A DNA stretch of 64,000 nucleotides. Source: Candidatus Phosphoribacter baldrii (GTDB lineage: Bacteria; Actinomycetota; Actinomycetes; Actinomycetales; Dermatophilaceae). The translations under genes were made by a program, and so were the position numbers. This document shows, one piece after another, positions 8,356 through 16,731 of this stretch (the stretch's first letter is position 1; every line of letters begins with the position of its first letter). The notes under the pieces were generated by a model, which did no database searches, was not told the DNA's origin, and saw nothing but the letters and a program-made list of their open reading frames with translations. The stretch spans positions 496,001-560,000 of the forward strand of contig JADIZV010000004.1 of NCBI GenBank assembly GCA_016704565.1, read 5' to 3'.

Positions 8356-10170
8356 TCAGCGCCGCGAGGCTCGGTCGAGCAGCTCGCGCACCCGAGCATG
8401 TCGGGCGAGCACCGCGGCCACCGGGGTGACGATCCGGTCGCCGGCCACCGATGAGATCGCCTCCCGAAGTCGCTTCCCCGCCTTCGTAGCGCGCCGTCTG
8501 GCTCCTACCCGAGCAGCACCACGAGCCACGCCCGCGCTGAGCAACCCGAGGATCAACCCACCGGCCAACAAGAGGAACGGCCACGGGAGCACGCCGACGG
8601 TCGGCGTCGGCAACTCGGGCAACTGCAGCCAGGCCACGACTGACAACGCAGCCAGCCAGAGCACCCCAGCGATCACCGCCGCACCGAAGACCCACTGCAG
8701 TATGCCGGCAATGGTCCACCACCTAGGGGTCCGGGCCCGAAGCGGGGTGTGCAGGATCGCCTGGTCAAGAGCGTCGCCAAGCGCATCATCGCCCGGCGCA
8801 GCCGCGTCGGCGACGGCATGGGCCCACCGCACCGGCAGACCGATAGCCGCCCGATCCGCGAGTTGCCGGGTGGCCAAGGAGACGGCGGCGCGAGCGGCGG
8901 GCGAAGGCGGGGGGATCGACGACCGCCCGAGGACGGCCCGGACGTCGGCCTCGCCGACGGATTTCATCGACACCACGGTCTTGTCCAATCGCAATCTGGA
9001 CAAGGGGTCGGCCTTGAACGAGGACACCCATCGGGTGAACAGCCAACCGCCCGCCTGGCGGGATTCGCGCCGGTAGTCAGCGGCGACGGCGTCGAGGACG
9101 ATCGGCACACCGGCGGCTCGCGACAGGGCCTCGATCAGCCCGGTGTCGGCTCCCGCGTCCACCTTCGGCTCCGAGTCAGCCACCCCAGCGCGCAGTTTGC
9201 CTGCCACCGAGATGATGTCCGCCGACAACCGGTGGCGGGTGGCGTTAGCGCCCGCGACGGCGTTGGCCAGCTGCTGGGTCAACTCAGGAATCCCGGCGCC
9301 GGTGCGCGCGGACGTCGCGAAGACGCGAGCGTCCGCCAGCCCGTCGGCGGCCAGCAACCGCCGCAGGTCCTCCCGACAGGCGGTGACGGCCTCCGGGGCA
9401 AGCCGGTCGACCTGGTTGAGCACGACGATCGTCACCGCGTCGTGCGTGGCCAACGCGCGCACATAGTCCTCATGCAGCAAGGCATCGGCGTATTTCTGCG
9501 GGTCGGTGATCCAGACAAAGATGTCAACCAATTCCAGGACCCGCTGAGCTTCGATCCGGTGAGCGTCGACCCGTGAGTCAAAGTCAGGAAGGTCAAGCAG
9601 GACGAGCCCGTCCAGGCTGCCCACTCGCGTGACGGGCACGCCACCAAGAGCATCTGGGTCGGTTGGGTCGGTTGGGTCGGCCGCGTCAGCCGCGTCAGCC
9701 GCGTCAGCCGCGTCAGCCGCGTCGGCCGGGTCGGCTGGGTCGGCCGCGTCGGCCGAGGAGTCACGCCGCTCGAAGTCGGCCTCCTGAACCGGACCGACCT
9801 GATGACGGGCGGACACCGACAGCCAGTCGAGCAACTCGGTCGCAGACGAGTTCCCCCACACGGCTGCGGAAGGCAGCGCCGTCGTCGGACGGCGCGCACC
9901 GATCTTGGCGACCTGCGCTCCGACGATGGCATTGAACAACGACGACTTTCCGCTGCCCGTGGCTCCGGCCAACGCCACAACCGTGTGCCCACCGGCGATG
10001 GAGGTCCGCTCCCGGACCTTGTCGACCAGGTTGACGGCTTGGTCGACCACGGCCGGTTCGAGCTCGCGGGCCCCCTCGGCGCACGCCTCGGACAGGGCCG
10101 CGGCCCGATCAGCCAACTCCGCTGCCGTGACGACCGGGACCTGGGCGCTGCCCATCCGCAGGGGGCTCAT
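8356..10170 (-). CDS. Dynamin-like GTPase with C-terminal membrane anchor (YfjP-type)
   Basis: A 604-aa protein. The G domain has a P-loop GATGSGKSS, a switch region LLDLPDFDS and VLNQVDRL in place of NKxD. Two hydrophobic helices near residues 500-560 (QWVFGAAVIAGVLWLAALSV and LPWPFLLLAGGLILGLLSAG) would anchor it in the membrane, followed by a basic tail. The ATG at 10170 overlaps the TGA of the upstream GTPase gene, so the pair is co-translated. Such paired actinobacterial GTPases are thought to act in membrane remodelling. The G domain carries a variable-looking insert of A/P-D dipeptides. Confidence 0.8.
   Translation of the reverse strand: MSPLRMGSAQVPVVTAAELADRAAALSEACAEGARELEPAVVDQAVNLVDKVRERTSIAGGHTVVALAGATGSGKSSLFNAIVGAQVAKIGARRPTTALPSAAVWGNSSATELLDWLSVSARHQVGPVQEADFERRDSSADAADPADPADAADAADAADAADAADPTDPTDPDALGGVPVTRVGSLDGLVLLDLPDFDSRVDAHRIEAQRVLELVDIFVWITDPQKYADALLHEDYVRALATHDAVTIVVLNQVDRLAPEAVTACREDLRRLLAADGLADARVFATSARTGAGIPELTQQLANAVAGANATRHRLSADIISVAGKLRAGVADSEPKVDAGADTGLIEALSRAAGVPIVLDAVAADYRRESRQAGGWLFTRWVSSFKADPLSRLRLDKTVVSMKSVGEADVRAVLGRSSIPPPSPAARAAVSLATRQLADRAAIGLPVRWAHAVADAAAPGDDALGDALDQAILHTPLRARTPRWWTIAGILQWVFGAAVIAGVLWLAALSVVAWLQLPELPTPTVGVLPWPFLLLAGGLILGLLSAGVARGAARVGARRRATKAGKRLREAISSVAGDRIVTPVAAVLARHARVRELLDRASRR
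9655..9760 (-). repeat. 9-bp tandem repeats coding an Asp-Ala/Pro tract
   Basis: About eleven imperfect copies of a 9-bp unit (gtcagccgc and variants such as gtcggttgg) inserted in the first GTPase, coding for DAADAADAAD and DPADPTDPTD. The central five copies are nearly identical, so the number could change by slippage without breaking the frame. Confidence 0.85.
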
Positions 10171-11846
10171 CGGGCCGCCCTGACACCCATGGCGGCCGCC
10201 GACAGTTTCCGGCCCTGGTCGCGCGCCACCGACACGCCGTCGATGGCCGTGTGGTAGCGGCCTGCTTCGACGGCATACAGCTCTTCCACGCGCTCCAGCA
10301 GCGCCCCGCGAGCCTTGGCCGCCAACGACCGCACCGCTTGGTCGCCGAAGATCGCCTCGAGCAGCTTCTGGCCCAAGACCGCCGTGCCCCCCGCGATCCC
10401 GGCCTCGGCGCCGGTGAGTCCAGCGGTGTGCGCGAACGTCACCAACATCAGCACCACGCCCAGACCGTTGACCCCGTATGCCGCGACCTTGGCCGTGGTG
10501 CGCCGATCGCGGCCCTCGTTGCGGACCAGGTCCAGGACGTCGTCCTGCCACTCACGGACCAGGGTCTCGACCTGGGTGGTCAGGTCGCGAGACGGCGCGG
10601 CCAACGTTGGTGCGCCGTCGAGCAGCAGCTGACCACCCGGCATACCACGCCAGGACCGAGCCACCTGCGACGCCGCCGCGGCTGCCTCGGCGGTGACCAG
10701 CGCGGCGACCCCCCGAATGCAGCGCTTCGCCCAGTTGCTGGCCCGGCGGGGGCTGACCCTTGACGGCAGCCGTGATCCGGTCGCGCACGCGGGACACCGC
10801 GGACTCCACCTGCTTGAAGAACTCCCCGGTCCCGACGAACTCCTGCCACCGCGAGAGAACCTCACCGCGAAGGAGCGTGCCGTCGAGCATCCCCTTGCGG
10901 ACGCCATCGGATGCCTCCGCGTATGCCGCATCCGCGACTCGGCTCAACGCGTTGGTGGCCGCCTGCTGCTCACCGGTCGCCTCCGCTAGCACGGCGATCC
11001 GCGAGTCGATCGAGTCCAAGGCGCCGCTGAGGGTATGCCGCACCACCAGCGCCCGCGCCCGCGCATCGTTGGCCAGCGCAGTGAGCCAACCTTTGAGCCG
11101 CCCGATCTCGTCCTCACCGAGCAAACCCTCGGGGCCAAGCGCAACCTCCGGGATGGGGAAGAGCGGGGCCAATGCCAAGCCCTGCTCCTTGAGCATCGAG
11201 GTGAGGTGGTCCCGGATCTCGCCGATCGCCTCCGGGGGCACCCGGTCGAGGATGATCGCAACCGACGTGCCCCGTTCGGATGCTTGACGGAGCAGGGACC
11301 ACGGGACGGCATCGGCATACCGGGCTGCAGTGGTGACGAACAACCAGAGATCGGCTGCCGACAGGAGCTGGGCGGCGAGGTCGCGGTTTGACGCGACCAC
11401 CGAGTCGATATCGGGTGCGTCGAGCAGTGCGAGCCCGGCTGGCAGCGTGTCGGTCGAAACGAGGCGCACCGCGGACGGGTCCTCAGTCAGGTCCGCACCG
11501 CGCACCCGCGCCAGCCCCGGCAGGACGCGGGTATCCACGAACCAATGCTCATCAGAAGGGTGGTGGACGAGGACCGGTGACCTCGTCGTCGGGCGCAACA
11601 CGCCCGGTTTGGTGACCCGCTGCCCGACCAAAGAGTTGACCAGCGTCGACTTCCCGGCACCCGTCGACCCACCCACCACCGCCAACAGCGGCGCATCCAA
11701 CGAACTCAACCGCGGGATCACGTAGTCGTCGAGCTGCTGGAGCAGCTCCACCCGGACCTGGATGCCGACAGCGCATCCGGTAGCGCCAACGGGAGGCGAG
11801 ACGCCTCAACCTGGTCGCGCAGCCCGCTGACCGCGGCGAGCAGCAT
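10167..11846 (-). pseudogene. Dynamin-like GTPase, frameshifted (probably one gene)
   Basis: The G-domain half lies in one frame (from GTG 11751: GGSTGAGKST, LALLDAPDID, AIILDRVPP) and runs to about 10715. The membrane half lies in another frame (VAALVTAEAAAAASQ to AAMGVRAAR, stop 10167). They join at the C6 run at 10709-10714: removing one base gives a continuous EALHSGVAALVTAE. A second possible shift lies near 11765-11790, because the upstream frame from ATG 11846 (MLLAAVSGLRDQVEASRLPL) resembles a family N terminus but is out of frame with VELLQQLDDY. The two halves sum to the length of the partner GTPase at 8356. Probably a sequencing error in a functional gene; a decayed gene is the alternative. 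Confidence 0.65.
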
Positions 11847-12137
11847 TGACAGCTCACCGGGCGCTGGGCTCGCTCCGGTCACAGGCGCATCCTTCCAAGT
11901 CCCTCGGTCCGGCTCAACACATGCGGCCCCGACACGCCCCAGACCGGGTGTGTCGCATGGATCATCAACCCTTTAAGCCCCCCAAAACCCTTCTGCCGTG
12001 GGCGCTGGCGCGCCCCCCGTCGGGGCTCTCACTGACGTTCGAGCCCCTGTTGCCTTCTGCCGTGGGCGCTGGCGCGCCCCCGTCGGGGCTCTCACTGACG
12101 TTCGAGCCCCTGTTGCCTTCTGCCGTGGGCGCTGGCG
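11847..12137. other. Gene-free stretch upstream of the GTPase pair, with tandem repeats
   Basis: No credible coding region. The first 140 bp must hold the promoter of the GTPase operon (minus strand). The rest is a tandem repeat that runs into the 3' end of tRNA-Arg. Confidence 0.6.
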
Positions 12138-12145
12138 CGCCCCCG
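11991..12145. repeat. 63/64-bp tandem repeat fused to the tRNA-Arg tail
   Basis: Two full copies (11991-12054, 12055-12117) and the first 28 bp of a third. Each begins ttctgccgtgggcgctggcg; copy 1 differs only by an extra C. The third copy merges with the acceptor-stem end of tRNA-Arg (gctggcgcgcccccg), so every unit carries the tail of the tRNA gene. This suggests local duplication from the tRNA 3' flank. Confidence 0.85.
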
Positions 12146-12210
12146 GCAGGACTCGAACCTGCAACCTGCGGATTAGAAGGCCGCTGCACTATCCGTTGTG
12201 CTACGAGGGC
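12138..12210 (-). tRNA. tRNA-Arg (anticodon TCT)
   Basis: A 73-nt cloverleaf on the minus strand: acceptor GCCCTCG pairs with CGGGGGC, the anticodon loop is CTTCTAA and the T arm contains GGTTCGAGTCC. The discriminator is G and CCA is not encoded. Its first ten bases overlap the end of the upstream PrsW gene, whose TAG stop lies in the tRNA. Confidence 0.93.
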
Positions 12211-13466
12211 AGTTGGGCCGACGGAGCACCCGACGGTCCGGCGCCCCAGTGTATGCCGCGCCCTTGCCCGACCGGCGGTCCGACGAACACCGCCCGATGT
12301 GCGGTGACCGCCTCGAGCAACTGTCGCTCCTGCGCGGTGGCAGTCGGTCCGGCTGAGCCCCGGATGATCCGAGCCCGCAGCAGGGCCAGTGCGCTCGCAC
12401 TGTCCTGGAAGGCCCGCATCGACTGCAACGCCGCCCGGCCGCCGTGGCTCCGAGCCCAGGTCCGGGCGGAGCGGCGAGCCGACAGGGACGACACCATGCC
12501 GACCTCGGCGCGCGTGAGCCACCCGGCGTCGGCGTATTCACTCAGGTGGCGCCGGATGACGCTCTGCTCCCGCTGGCGCAACACGACCAACATCACGAGG
12601 AACACCGCGAACACCGGCATCTGAAAGGCGAAGTAGACCTCAAGGTAGGTCCCGAGGGCGGCGCTGAGGTTCCAGATCCCGTGCAACACCATGGCGCACG
12701 CCAGTCCGACGAGGCCGAAGGCGACCCGCCCCAACGCCGACCGTGCGACCGTGACGGCTAGCCCGATCCCGATCCCGGTGCAGGCCGTGAACAACGGGTG
12801 CGCGAACGGGCCCATGAGGCAGCGCAGGAAGAAGACCTCGGTCAGCCCCGATGCGCCAGCCTCGCCGAACGCTCGCCCGAGATAGAGGATGTTCTCGCTG
12901 AAGGCGAACCCGGCACCGGCCATACCGGCATACACGATCCCGTCGATGACGCCGTCGAACTCGCGCCGGCGACGCCAAGCGATGAGCACGATGGCCGCCC
13001 CTTTGAGCGTCTCCTCGACGAGTGGCGCGCTGACGACCGAACTCACCTCGTCGGCGTGGGCCGCGTGGGCCGCGGTGAGCAGCACGTGGATCCCGGTGTT
13101 GAGCAGGATCGCCCCGACCGCCGCACACAGCGCACCCCAAAGGAACGCGAACACGAGGTAGCGAACAGGCTCGGCCTCCATCCGGTCCACCCAGAGGTAG
13201 ACCGGCACGACGATGAGCACCGGGACCGCAGCGACCGTCGCGGCGACCAGAGTGCTCTCGAGGCCCAGATCGACGCTGAAGAAGACCGAGAGGGCGGCCA
13301 TGGCGATGAGGAAGACCGCGATGATGACCCCGGTCGTGAGCAGATTGCGCCGCCCGGGGCGGCCCGTCGGGTTGGGTGCGGTCGAGCCCACCACAGGGTA
13401 TGCCGCCGTCCCCGGCGGCCAACCGCCGCTGTCCCCGCGCGGACCGTCCTGCCAGCTCGGCTGCAC
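12201..13466 (-). CDS. PrsW family intramembrane metalloprotease
   Basis: A 421-aa polytopic membrane protein with about eight hydrophobic helices. Family motifs: PLVEETLKG (EExxK-type), FAFSENILYLG, FAHPLFTACTG and a late LHGIWNLSA; the Glu and His residues form the predicted metal site. PrsW of Bacillus cuts the anti-sigma factor RsiW; the target here is unknown. The GTG at 13466 is preferred, with GGGGGG five bases upstream; the frame is open further up. A cytoplasmic tail of about 110 residues follows the last helix. The stop falls inside tRNA-Arg. Confidence 0.85.
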   Translation of the reverse strand: MQPSWQDGPRGDSGGWPPGTAAYPVVGSTAPNPTGRPGRRNLLTTGVIIAVFLIAMAALSVFFSVDLGLESTLVAATVAAVPVLIVVPVYLWVDRMEAEPVRYLVFAFLWGALCAAVGAILLNTGIHVLLTAAHAAHADEVSSVVSAPLVEETLKGAAIVLIAWRRRREFDGVIDGIVYAGMAGAGFAFSENILYLGRAFGEAGASGLTEVFFLRCLMGPFAHPLFTACTGIGIGLAVTVARSALGRVAFGLVGLACAMVLHGIWNLSAALGTYLEVYFAFQMPVFAVFLVMLVVLRQREQSVIRRHLSEYADAGWLTRAEVGMVSSLSARRSARTWARSHGGRAALQSMRAFQDSASALALLRARIIRGSAGPTATAQERQLLEAVTAHRAVFVGPPVGQGRGIHWGAGPSGAPSAQLPS

Positions 13467-13540
13467 CGAGCCCCCCTGTCGACATGGGCGCCAGACTAGT
13501 GCAGCGCCGAACACCCGCCCCGGCCCCCTACGCTGGTGCG

Positions 13541-14248
13541 GTGAGCGTCACCACCAACTCGACAACCCCAGCCGCCAGCCCTGCCAACAGCGCGAACGGC
13601 GCTGACCGATCACTCGTGGACCGGATCGTGTGGATCGACTGCGAGATGACTGGGCTGTCGTTGCAGGCCGATGCCCTTGTGGAGGTCGCGGCCCTGGTCA
13701 CCGACTATGAGCTGACCGTGCTGGGTGAGGGCGTCGATGTGGTCATCGCCCCACCACCTGAGGCGTTGGCCCAGATGGATCCATTCGTCGTCGACATGCA
13801 CACAACCTCGGGGTTGCTGGCCGAGTTGGCGGGTGGAATCACCCTGCGCGAGGCCGAAGAACGGGTGCTCGCCTACATCCGCGAGTGGGTGCCGGAGCCG
13901 CGCAAGGCCGTCCTGGCCGGCAACACCGTGGGCACCGACCGCACGTTCCTCGCCCGGGACATGCCCGAGCTTGAGGCCTGGCTGCACTACCGGGTCATCG
14001 ATGTCTCGTCCATCAAGGAGTTGTCCCGCCGCTGGTATCCCCGGGCCTACCACAACGCGCCCACCAAATCGGGGGGCCACCGGGCCTTGGCCGACATCCG
14101 GGAGTCGATCGCCGAACTGCGCTACTACCGCGAAGCCGTTTTCGTCGCCCCGCCCGGTCCCGACTCGGCAACGGCACGCGCCCTCGGAGAACGCCATGTC
14201 GTCGTCCACCCGCCGGTCAACACCACCACCGCGGACCCGGTACGATAG
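13541..14248 (+). CDS. orn: Oligoribonuclease (3'-5' exoribonuclease of short RNA)
   Basis: A 235-aa DEDDh exonuclease. Motifs: WIDCEMTGL (ExoI, Asp and Glu), NTVGTDRTFL (ExoII), YHNAPTKSGGHRALADIRESI (ExoIII with catalytic His and Asp; split here for length: YHNAPTKSGG / HRALADIRESI). Orn degrades two- to five-nt RNAs, the last step of mRNA turnover, and pGpG from cyclic-di-GMP. The GTG start at 13541 gives a short Ala/Asn/Thr-rich leader before LVDRIVWIDCEM. Divergent from prsW; tRNA-His follows 32 bp downstream. Confidence 0.93.
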   Translation: MSVTTNSTTPAASPANSANGADRSLVDRIVWIDCEMTGLSLQADALVEVAALVTDYELTVLGEGVDVVIAPPPEALAQMDPFVVDMHTTSGLLAELAGGITLREAEERVLAYIREWVPEPRKAVLAGNTVGTDRTFLARDMPELEAWLHYRVIDVSSIKELSRRWYPRAYHNAPTKSGGHRALADIRESIAELRYYREAVFVAPPGPDSATARALGERHVVVHPPVNTTTADPVR

Positions 14249-14280
14249 GCGGCTGTGCGTGGCTCCCAAGGCCAGGCCAT

Positions 14281-14357
14281 GGTGGGTGTAGCTCAGCTGG
14301 TAGAGCACCGGGTTGTGGTCCCGGGTGTCGCGGGTTCAAGTCCCGTCACTCACCCCA
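14281..14357 (+). tRNA. tRNA-His (anticodon GTG)
   Basis: Acceptor GTGGGTG (14282-14288) pairs with CACTCAC (14347-14353). The extra 5' G (14281) faces discriminator C (14354), as expected for tRNA-His. Anticodon loop TTGTGGT, T arm GGGTTCAAGTCCC, and CCA encoded at 14355-14357. Confidence 0.95.
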
Positions 14358-14393
14358 TGTAAGTCGGTTGGTTGTGGGCGAAGGGCGACCCCA

Positions 14394-15074
14394 ATGACGT
14401 TTCGACGTCTGGTGTTCGGTGCGACCGTCCGTGTCGCACTCACTGTCGCGGGCCTCGGCGCATCTCCCGTCGCGCTTGCTGCCCCTCCCAGCGCTCTGAC
14501 GACGCCCTTTCCGTATGCCGTGTCCCTGGCTCCCGCGCACAGCGCCCTGGTGAGCGTGGTGCCCGCCGACGGCGCGACCCTCGATGCCGGCCCAACGGAG
14601 CTGGTCCTCACCTTCAACGAGGACATCAACCCAAAGTTCACCCAGCTGGCCCTGACTCGAGCGGGCACGGTCATCGCGCTGAGTTCCCCCATCGTGGGGG
14701 GGCCAGTCCTGCGCGCGACCCTCGCCGACCCAGGCCCGGGTGCCTATCGGATCGCCTACCGCGTGGTCAGCGCTGACGGACATCCCATCTCGGGCGAGAC
14801 ACGTTTCACGGTCCGCGGTCAGGCGACCCCGACGCCGACGACGTCCACCAGTCCCAGCGTCGCCGTTCCGAGTGGTTCACCCGCGTCGGCATCGAGCACG
14901 GCGTCGACCGCCGCCCCCGCCACGCCACCGGCGTCGTCGCCTCCCGCGTCAGCGGCCGCCGTTGCCTCCGGGTCGCAGTCCCAGGAGGGCATGACCTGGC
15001 TCTACCTCGGTGGCGGCCTCTTGGCCCTGGCGGCGCTCACCGGAGTGTGGGAAGCGCGTCGCAAGCGCCGGTGA
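14394..15074 (+). CDS. CopC-domain secreted, membrane-anchored protein
   Basis: A 226-aa protein. A signal peptide (RRLVFGATVRVALTVAGLG...PVALA) is followed by a CopC fold starting at AHSALVSVVPADGATL and ending with RVVSADGHPISGETRFTV, the two best-conserved CopC motifs including the metal-binding His residues. A Thr/Ser/Pro/Ala-rich linker then leads to one membrane helix (WLYLGGGLLALAALTGVW) and a basic WEARRKRR tail. It probably binds copper on the outer membrane face. AAGGGCGACC precedes the ATG. No copD gene is adjacent, which is unusual. Confidence 0.85.
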   Translation: MTFRRLVFGATVRVALTVAGLGASPVALAAPPSALTTPFPYAVSLAPAHSALVSVVPADGATLDAGPTELVLTFNEDINPKFTQLALTRAGTVIALSSPIVGGPVLRATLADPGPGAYRIAYRVVSADGHPISGETRFTVRGQATPTPTTSTSPSVAVPSGSPASASSTASTAAPATPPASSPPASAAAVASGSQSQEGMTWLYLGGGLLALAALTGVWEARRKRR

Positions 15075-15136
15075 GGCCCTCGTGGCAACCGATTTCCACC
15101 GCGCCCGACCCAGCGTGTAGAGTTTCGGCTCGGCCC

Positions 15137-15211
15137 GCACCGCTAGCTCAATGGCAGAGCAAGTGACTCTTAATCACTGGGTTCGGGGTTCGAATCCCTG
15201 GCGGTGCACCA
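15137..15211 (+). tRNA. tRNA-Lys (anticodon CTT), integration target
   Basis: Acceptor GCACCGC pairs with GCGGTGC; anticodon loop CTCTTAA; T arm GGGTTCGAATCCC; CCA encoded (15209-15211). The last 41 bases, from the anticodon stem to CCA, are repeated exactly at 21053-21093, marking this gene as the attachment site of the element to its right. The tRNA itself is intact. Confidence 0.96.
15171..15211 (+). repeat. Attachment site attL (tRNA-Lys 3' end)
   Basis: A 41-bp sequence from taatcactgggttcggggtt to the encoded CCA, identical to 21053-21093. It keeps the tRNA gene functional after insertion. Confidence 0.92.
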
Positions 15212-15213
15212 AG

Positions 15214-15263
15214 AGTGCCCCTGACCTGCACAGATACCCAACGGGTAGCAGGTCGGGGGCACT
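15214..15263. terminator. Hairpin terminator after tRNA-Lys
   Basis: A 16-bp stem with one mismatch: agtgcccctgacctgc (15214-15229) against gcaggtcgggggcact (15248-15263), 18-nt loop. It lies between the tRNA and the convergent integrase and could end transcription from both sides. Confidence 0.75.
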
Positions 15264-15267
15264 GTCA

Positions 15268-15287
15268 TTCCCCATACCGTTCCCTGT
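15268..15287 (+). repeat. 20-bp direct repeat near left end of the element
   Basis: ttccccataccgttccctgt, identical to 20906-20925 near the other end and related to an inverted copy at 16524-16543. Possibly an arm-type integrase site or a repressor operator. Confidence 0.75.
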
Positions 15288-15306
15288 CGTGCCTTCGTTA
15301 GCGTGC

Positions 15307-16509
15307 TCAGAGCACCTTCGCCAGCGCAGGGCGACCCGTCATCTGATCGCGTCCTAGGTAGACGGAGGCCGTCATGGTGGGATCGGCATGGCCGAGTTGG
15401 TCAGCGATGTGCACGAGGGGTACGCCCGCCTCGTGCAGCAGGGTTGCCACAGTGCGCCGGAAGGTATGGGGCACGGCCCACGATGCACCCGCGTAGTCGA
15501 GTGCGGCGCGAACAGCCTTTCCCGAGTTGGTTCGATCCCACGCGATCTGCCCGGGTGGCTCGGTGTGCGGACTGAAGAACACGAGCCCGGACCGACCCAC
15601 CTCTGCCCGGCGTGCTCGCAGCCGCTCCACCAGCCACGCCGGTAAGGCGACCTGCCGCAAAGCCGCCGCTGACTTCGTGCCGGGTATGTTGGCCGTGGCC
15701 TTGGTCAGGCTGACGTGCTCCCAGCGCAATCGCCGGGCCTCGTCTATTCGGCACCCGGTTCCGGCCATGAAAGCGACAAGGTCGGCTGTCGTGCGGCGGG
15801 TATTCCTCGTCCTGGGGAGGGCTGGCAGCCCGGCACGCTCGTAGAGGGCTTCCAGCACTTCGTCACGCTCAGCCCGGGTGAACGCCCGCTGGTGGTCCCG
15901 AGCATTGTCGCGAGCCTTGGCGCTGTCCTGCCGCACGGCCCGAATCCCCAGCAGCGGGTTCGCTGCAAGCACCCCGTCTGTCATGGCTAGGTTCAGCACC
16001 CCGGACAGCACCGACTTGACCATCTTCGCCGTTCCGGTGCCATGTCCGTCCGCCACTCCTTGCAGGAACGCCCGCAGGTTGGCAGTGGTCAACTGGCCTA
16101 AGGTCAACTGCCCAATGGCGCTGCCCTCGGTTCGGACGTATCGGTCAAGAGCCCCACGGTATGCCGTGAGGGTGGCAGTCGACAGGTTCGAGTCGGCGCG
16201 CTCGATCTCTCGCAGCCAGACCGAGCCCGCGTCTGCCACCGCCATACCCCGACTGAGGTGATCCGCCGTCGCCTCGGAGGTCGTGAAGAACTCCTCGATA
16301 GCCAGCGCGGCGGCTACCTTCGTCGCAGCGAACCGGCAGACCTCGCCCGGTTCACCGTTGGCGCGGCGGAAGTAGCACCGAGCCCTGACCCGATCCCCTT
16401 GGCGATAGCGGTCGACCGTGACCCAACGCCCGGTCTCCTTGCTTCTCCGCTGCACAGTGAACTCCACCGAACCCCGCTCGCCCGGCTCCAGCCGTCGCCC
16501 TCGCGCCAT
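15307..16509 (-). CDS. Tyrosine recombinase/phage-type integrase
   Basis: A 400-aa integrase. The N-terminal part is an arm-binding-like domain, the middle (LSTATLTAYRGALDRYV to VLSGVLNLAM) a SAM-like core-binding domain, and the C-terminal catalytic domain has GTGCRIDEARRL (first Arg), HTFRRTVATLL (His and second Arg), LGHADPTMT (His) and SVYLGR (Tyr nucleophile). All catalytic residues are present. It reads toward attL and lies about 95 bp from the tRNA, the usual arrangement for tRNA-targeting integrases. It holds one of the element's two GTATGCCG words. Confidence 0.95.
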   Translation of the reverse strand: MARGRRLEPGERGSVEFTVQRRSKETGRWVTVDRYRQGDRVRARCYFRRANGEPGEVCRFAATKVAAALAIEEFFTTSEATADHLSRGMAVADAGSVWLREIERADSNLSTATLTAYRGALDRYVRTEGSAIGQLTLGQLTTANLRAFLQGVADGHGTGTAKMVKSVLSGVLNLAMTDGVLAANPLLGIRAVRQDSAKARDNARDHQRAFTRAERDEVLEALYERAGLPALPRTRNTRRTTADLVAFMAGTGCRIDEARRLRWEHVSLTKATANIPGTKSAAALRQVALPAWLVERLRARRAEVGRSGLVFFSPHTEPPGQIAWDRTNSGKAVRAALDYAGASWAVPHTFRRTVATLLHEAGVPLVHIADQLGHADPTMTASVYLGRDQMTGRPALAKVL

Positions 16510-16523
16510 ACAGAGACACTAAC

Positions 16524-16543
16524 ACAGGGAACGGTTATAGGGG
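16524..16543 (-). repeat. Inverted, diverged copy of the end repeat, upstream of integrase
   Basis: Read on the minus strand this is cccctataaccgttccctgt. It shares accgttccctgt exactly with the two 20-bp end repeats and lies 15 bp upstream of the integrase start, where it could act as promoter operator or arm site. Confidence 0.65.
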
Positions 16544-16731
16544 TTCGATCGCGCCCGCGCTGCCCCCTGGCGACAGATCCGATAACCCGCGGGCGTTGGC
16601 CCGCCCCAACGCCCGATTGAGCGGCCGGGGTAGGCCGTAGACCGCGCTTTAGCCGAGCCGGGCCGAGCGGGTAGGGGTGATTCCTGGGGCGCGTTCAGGC
16701 GGCACCCCGGGAGTGTCTCCCCTGGGCTTCT

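Noticed and set aside
13376..13540. A longer start for oligoribonuclease at 13376
   Set aside because: The extension overlaps the start of the divergent prsW gene and has no similarity to Orn. GTG 13541 places the DEDD domain normally.
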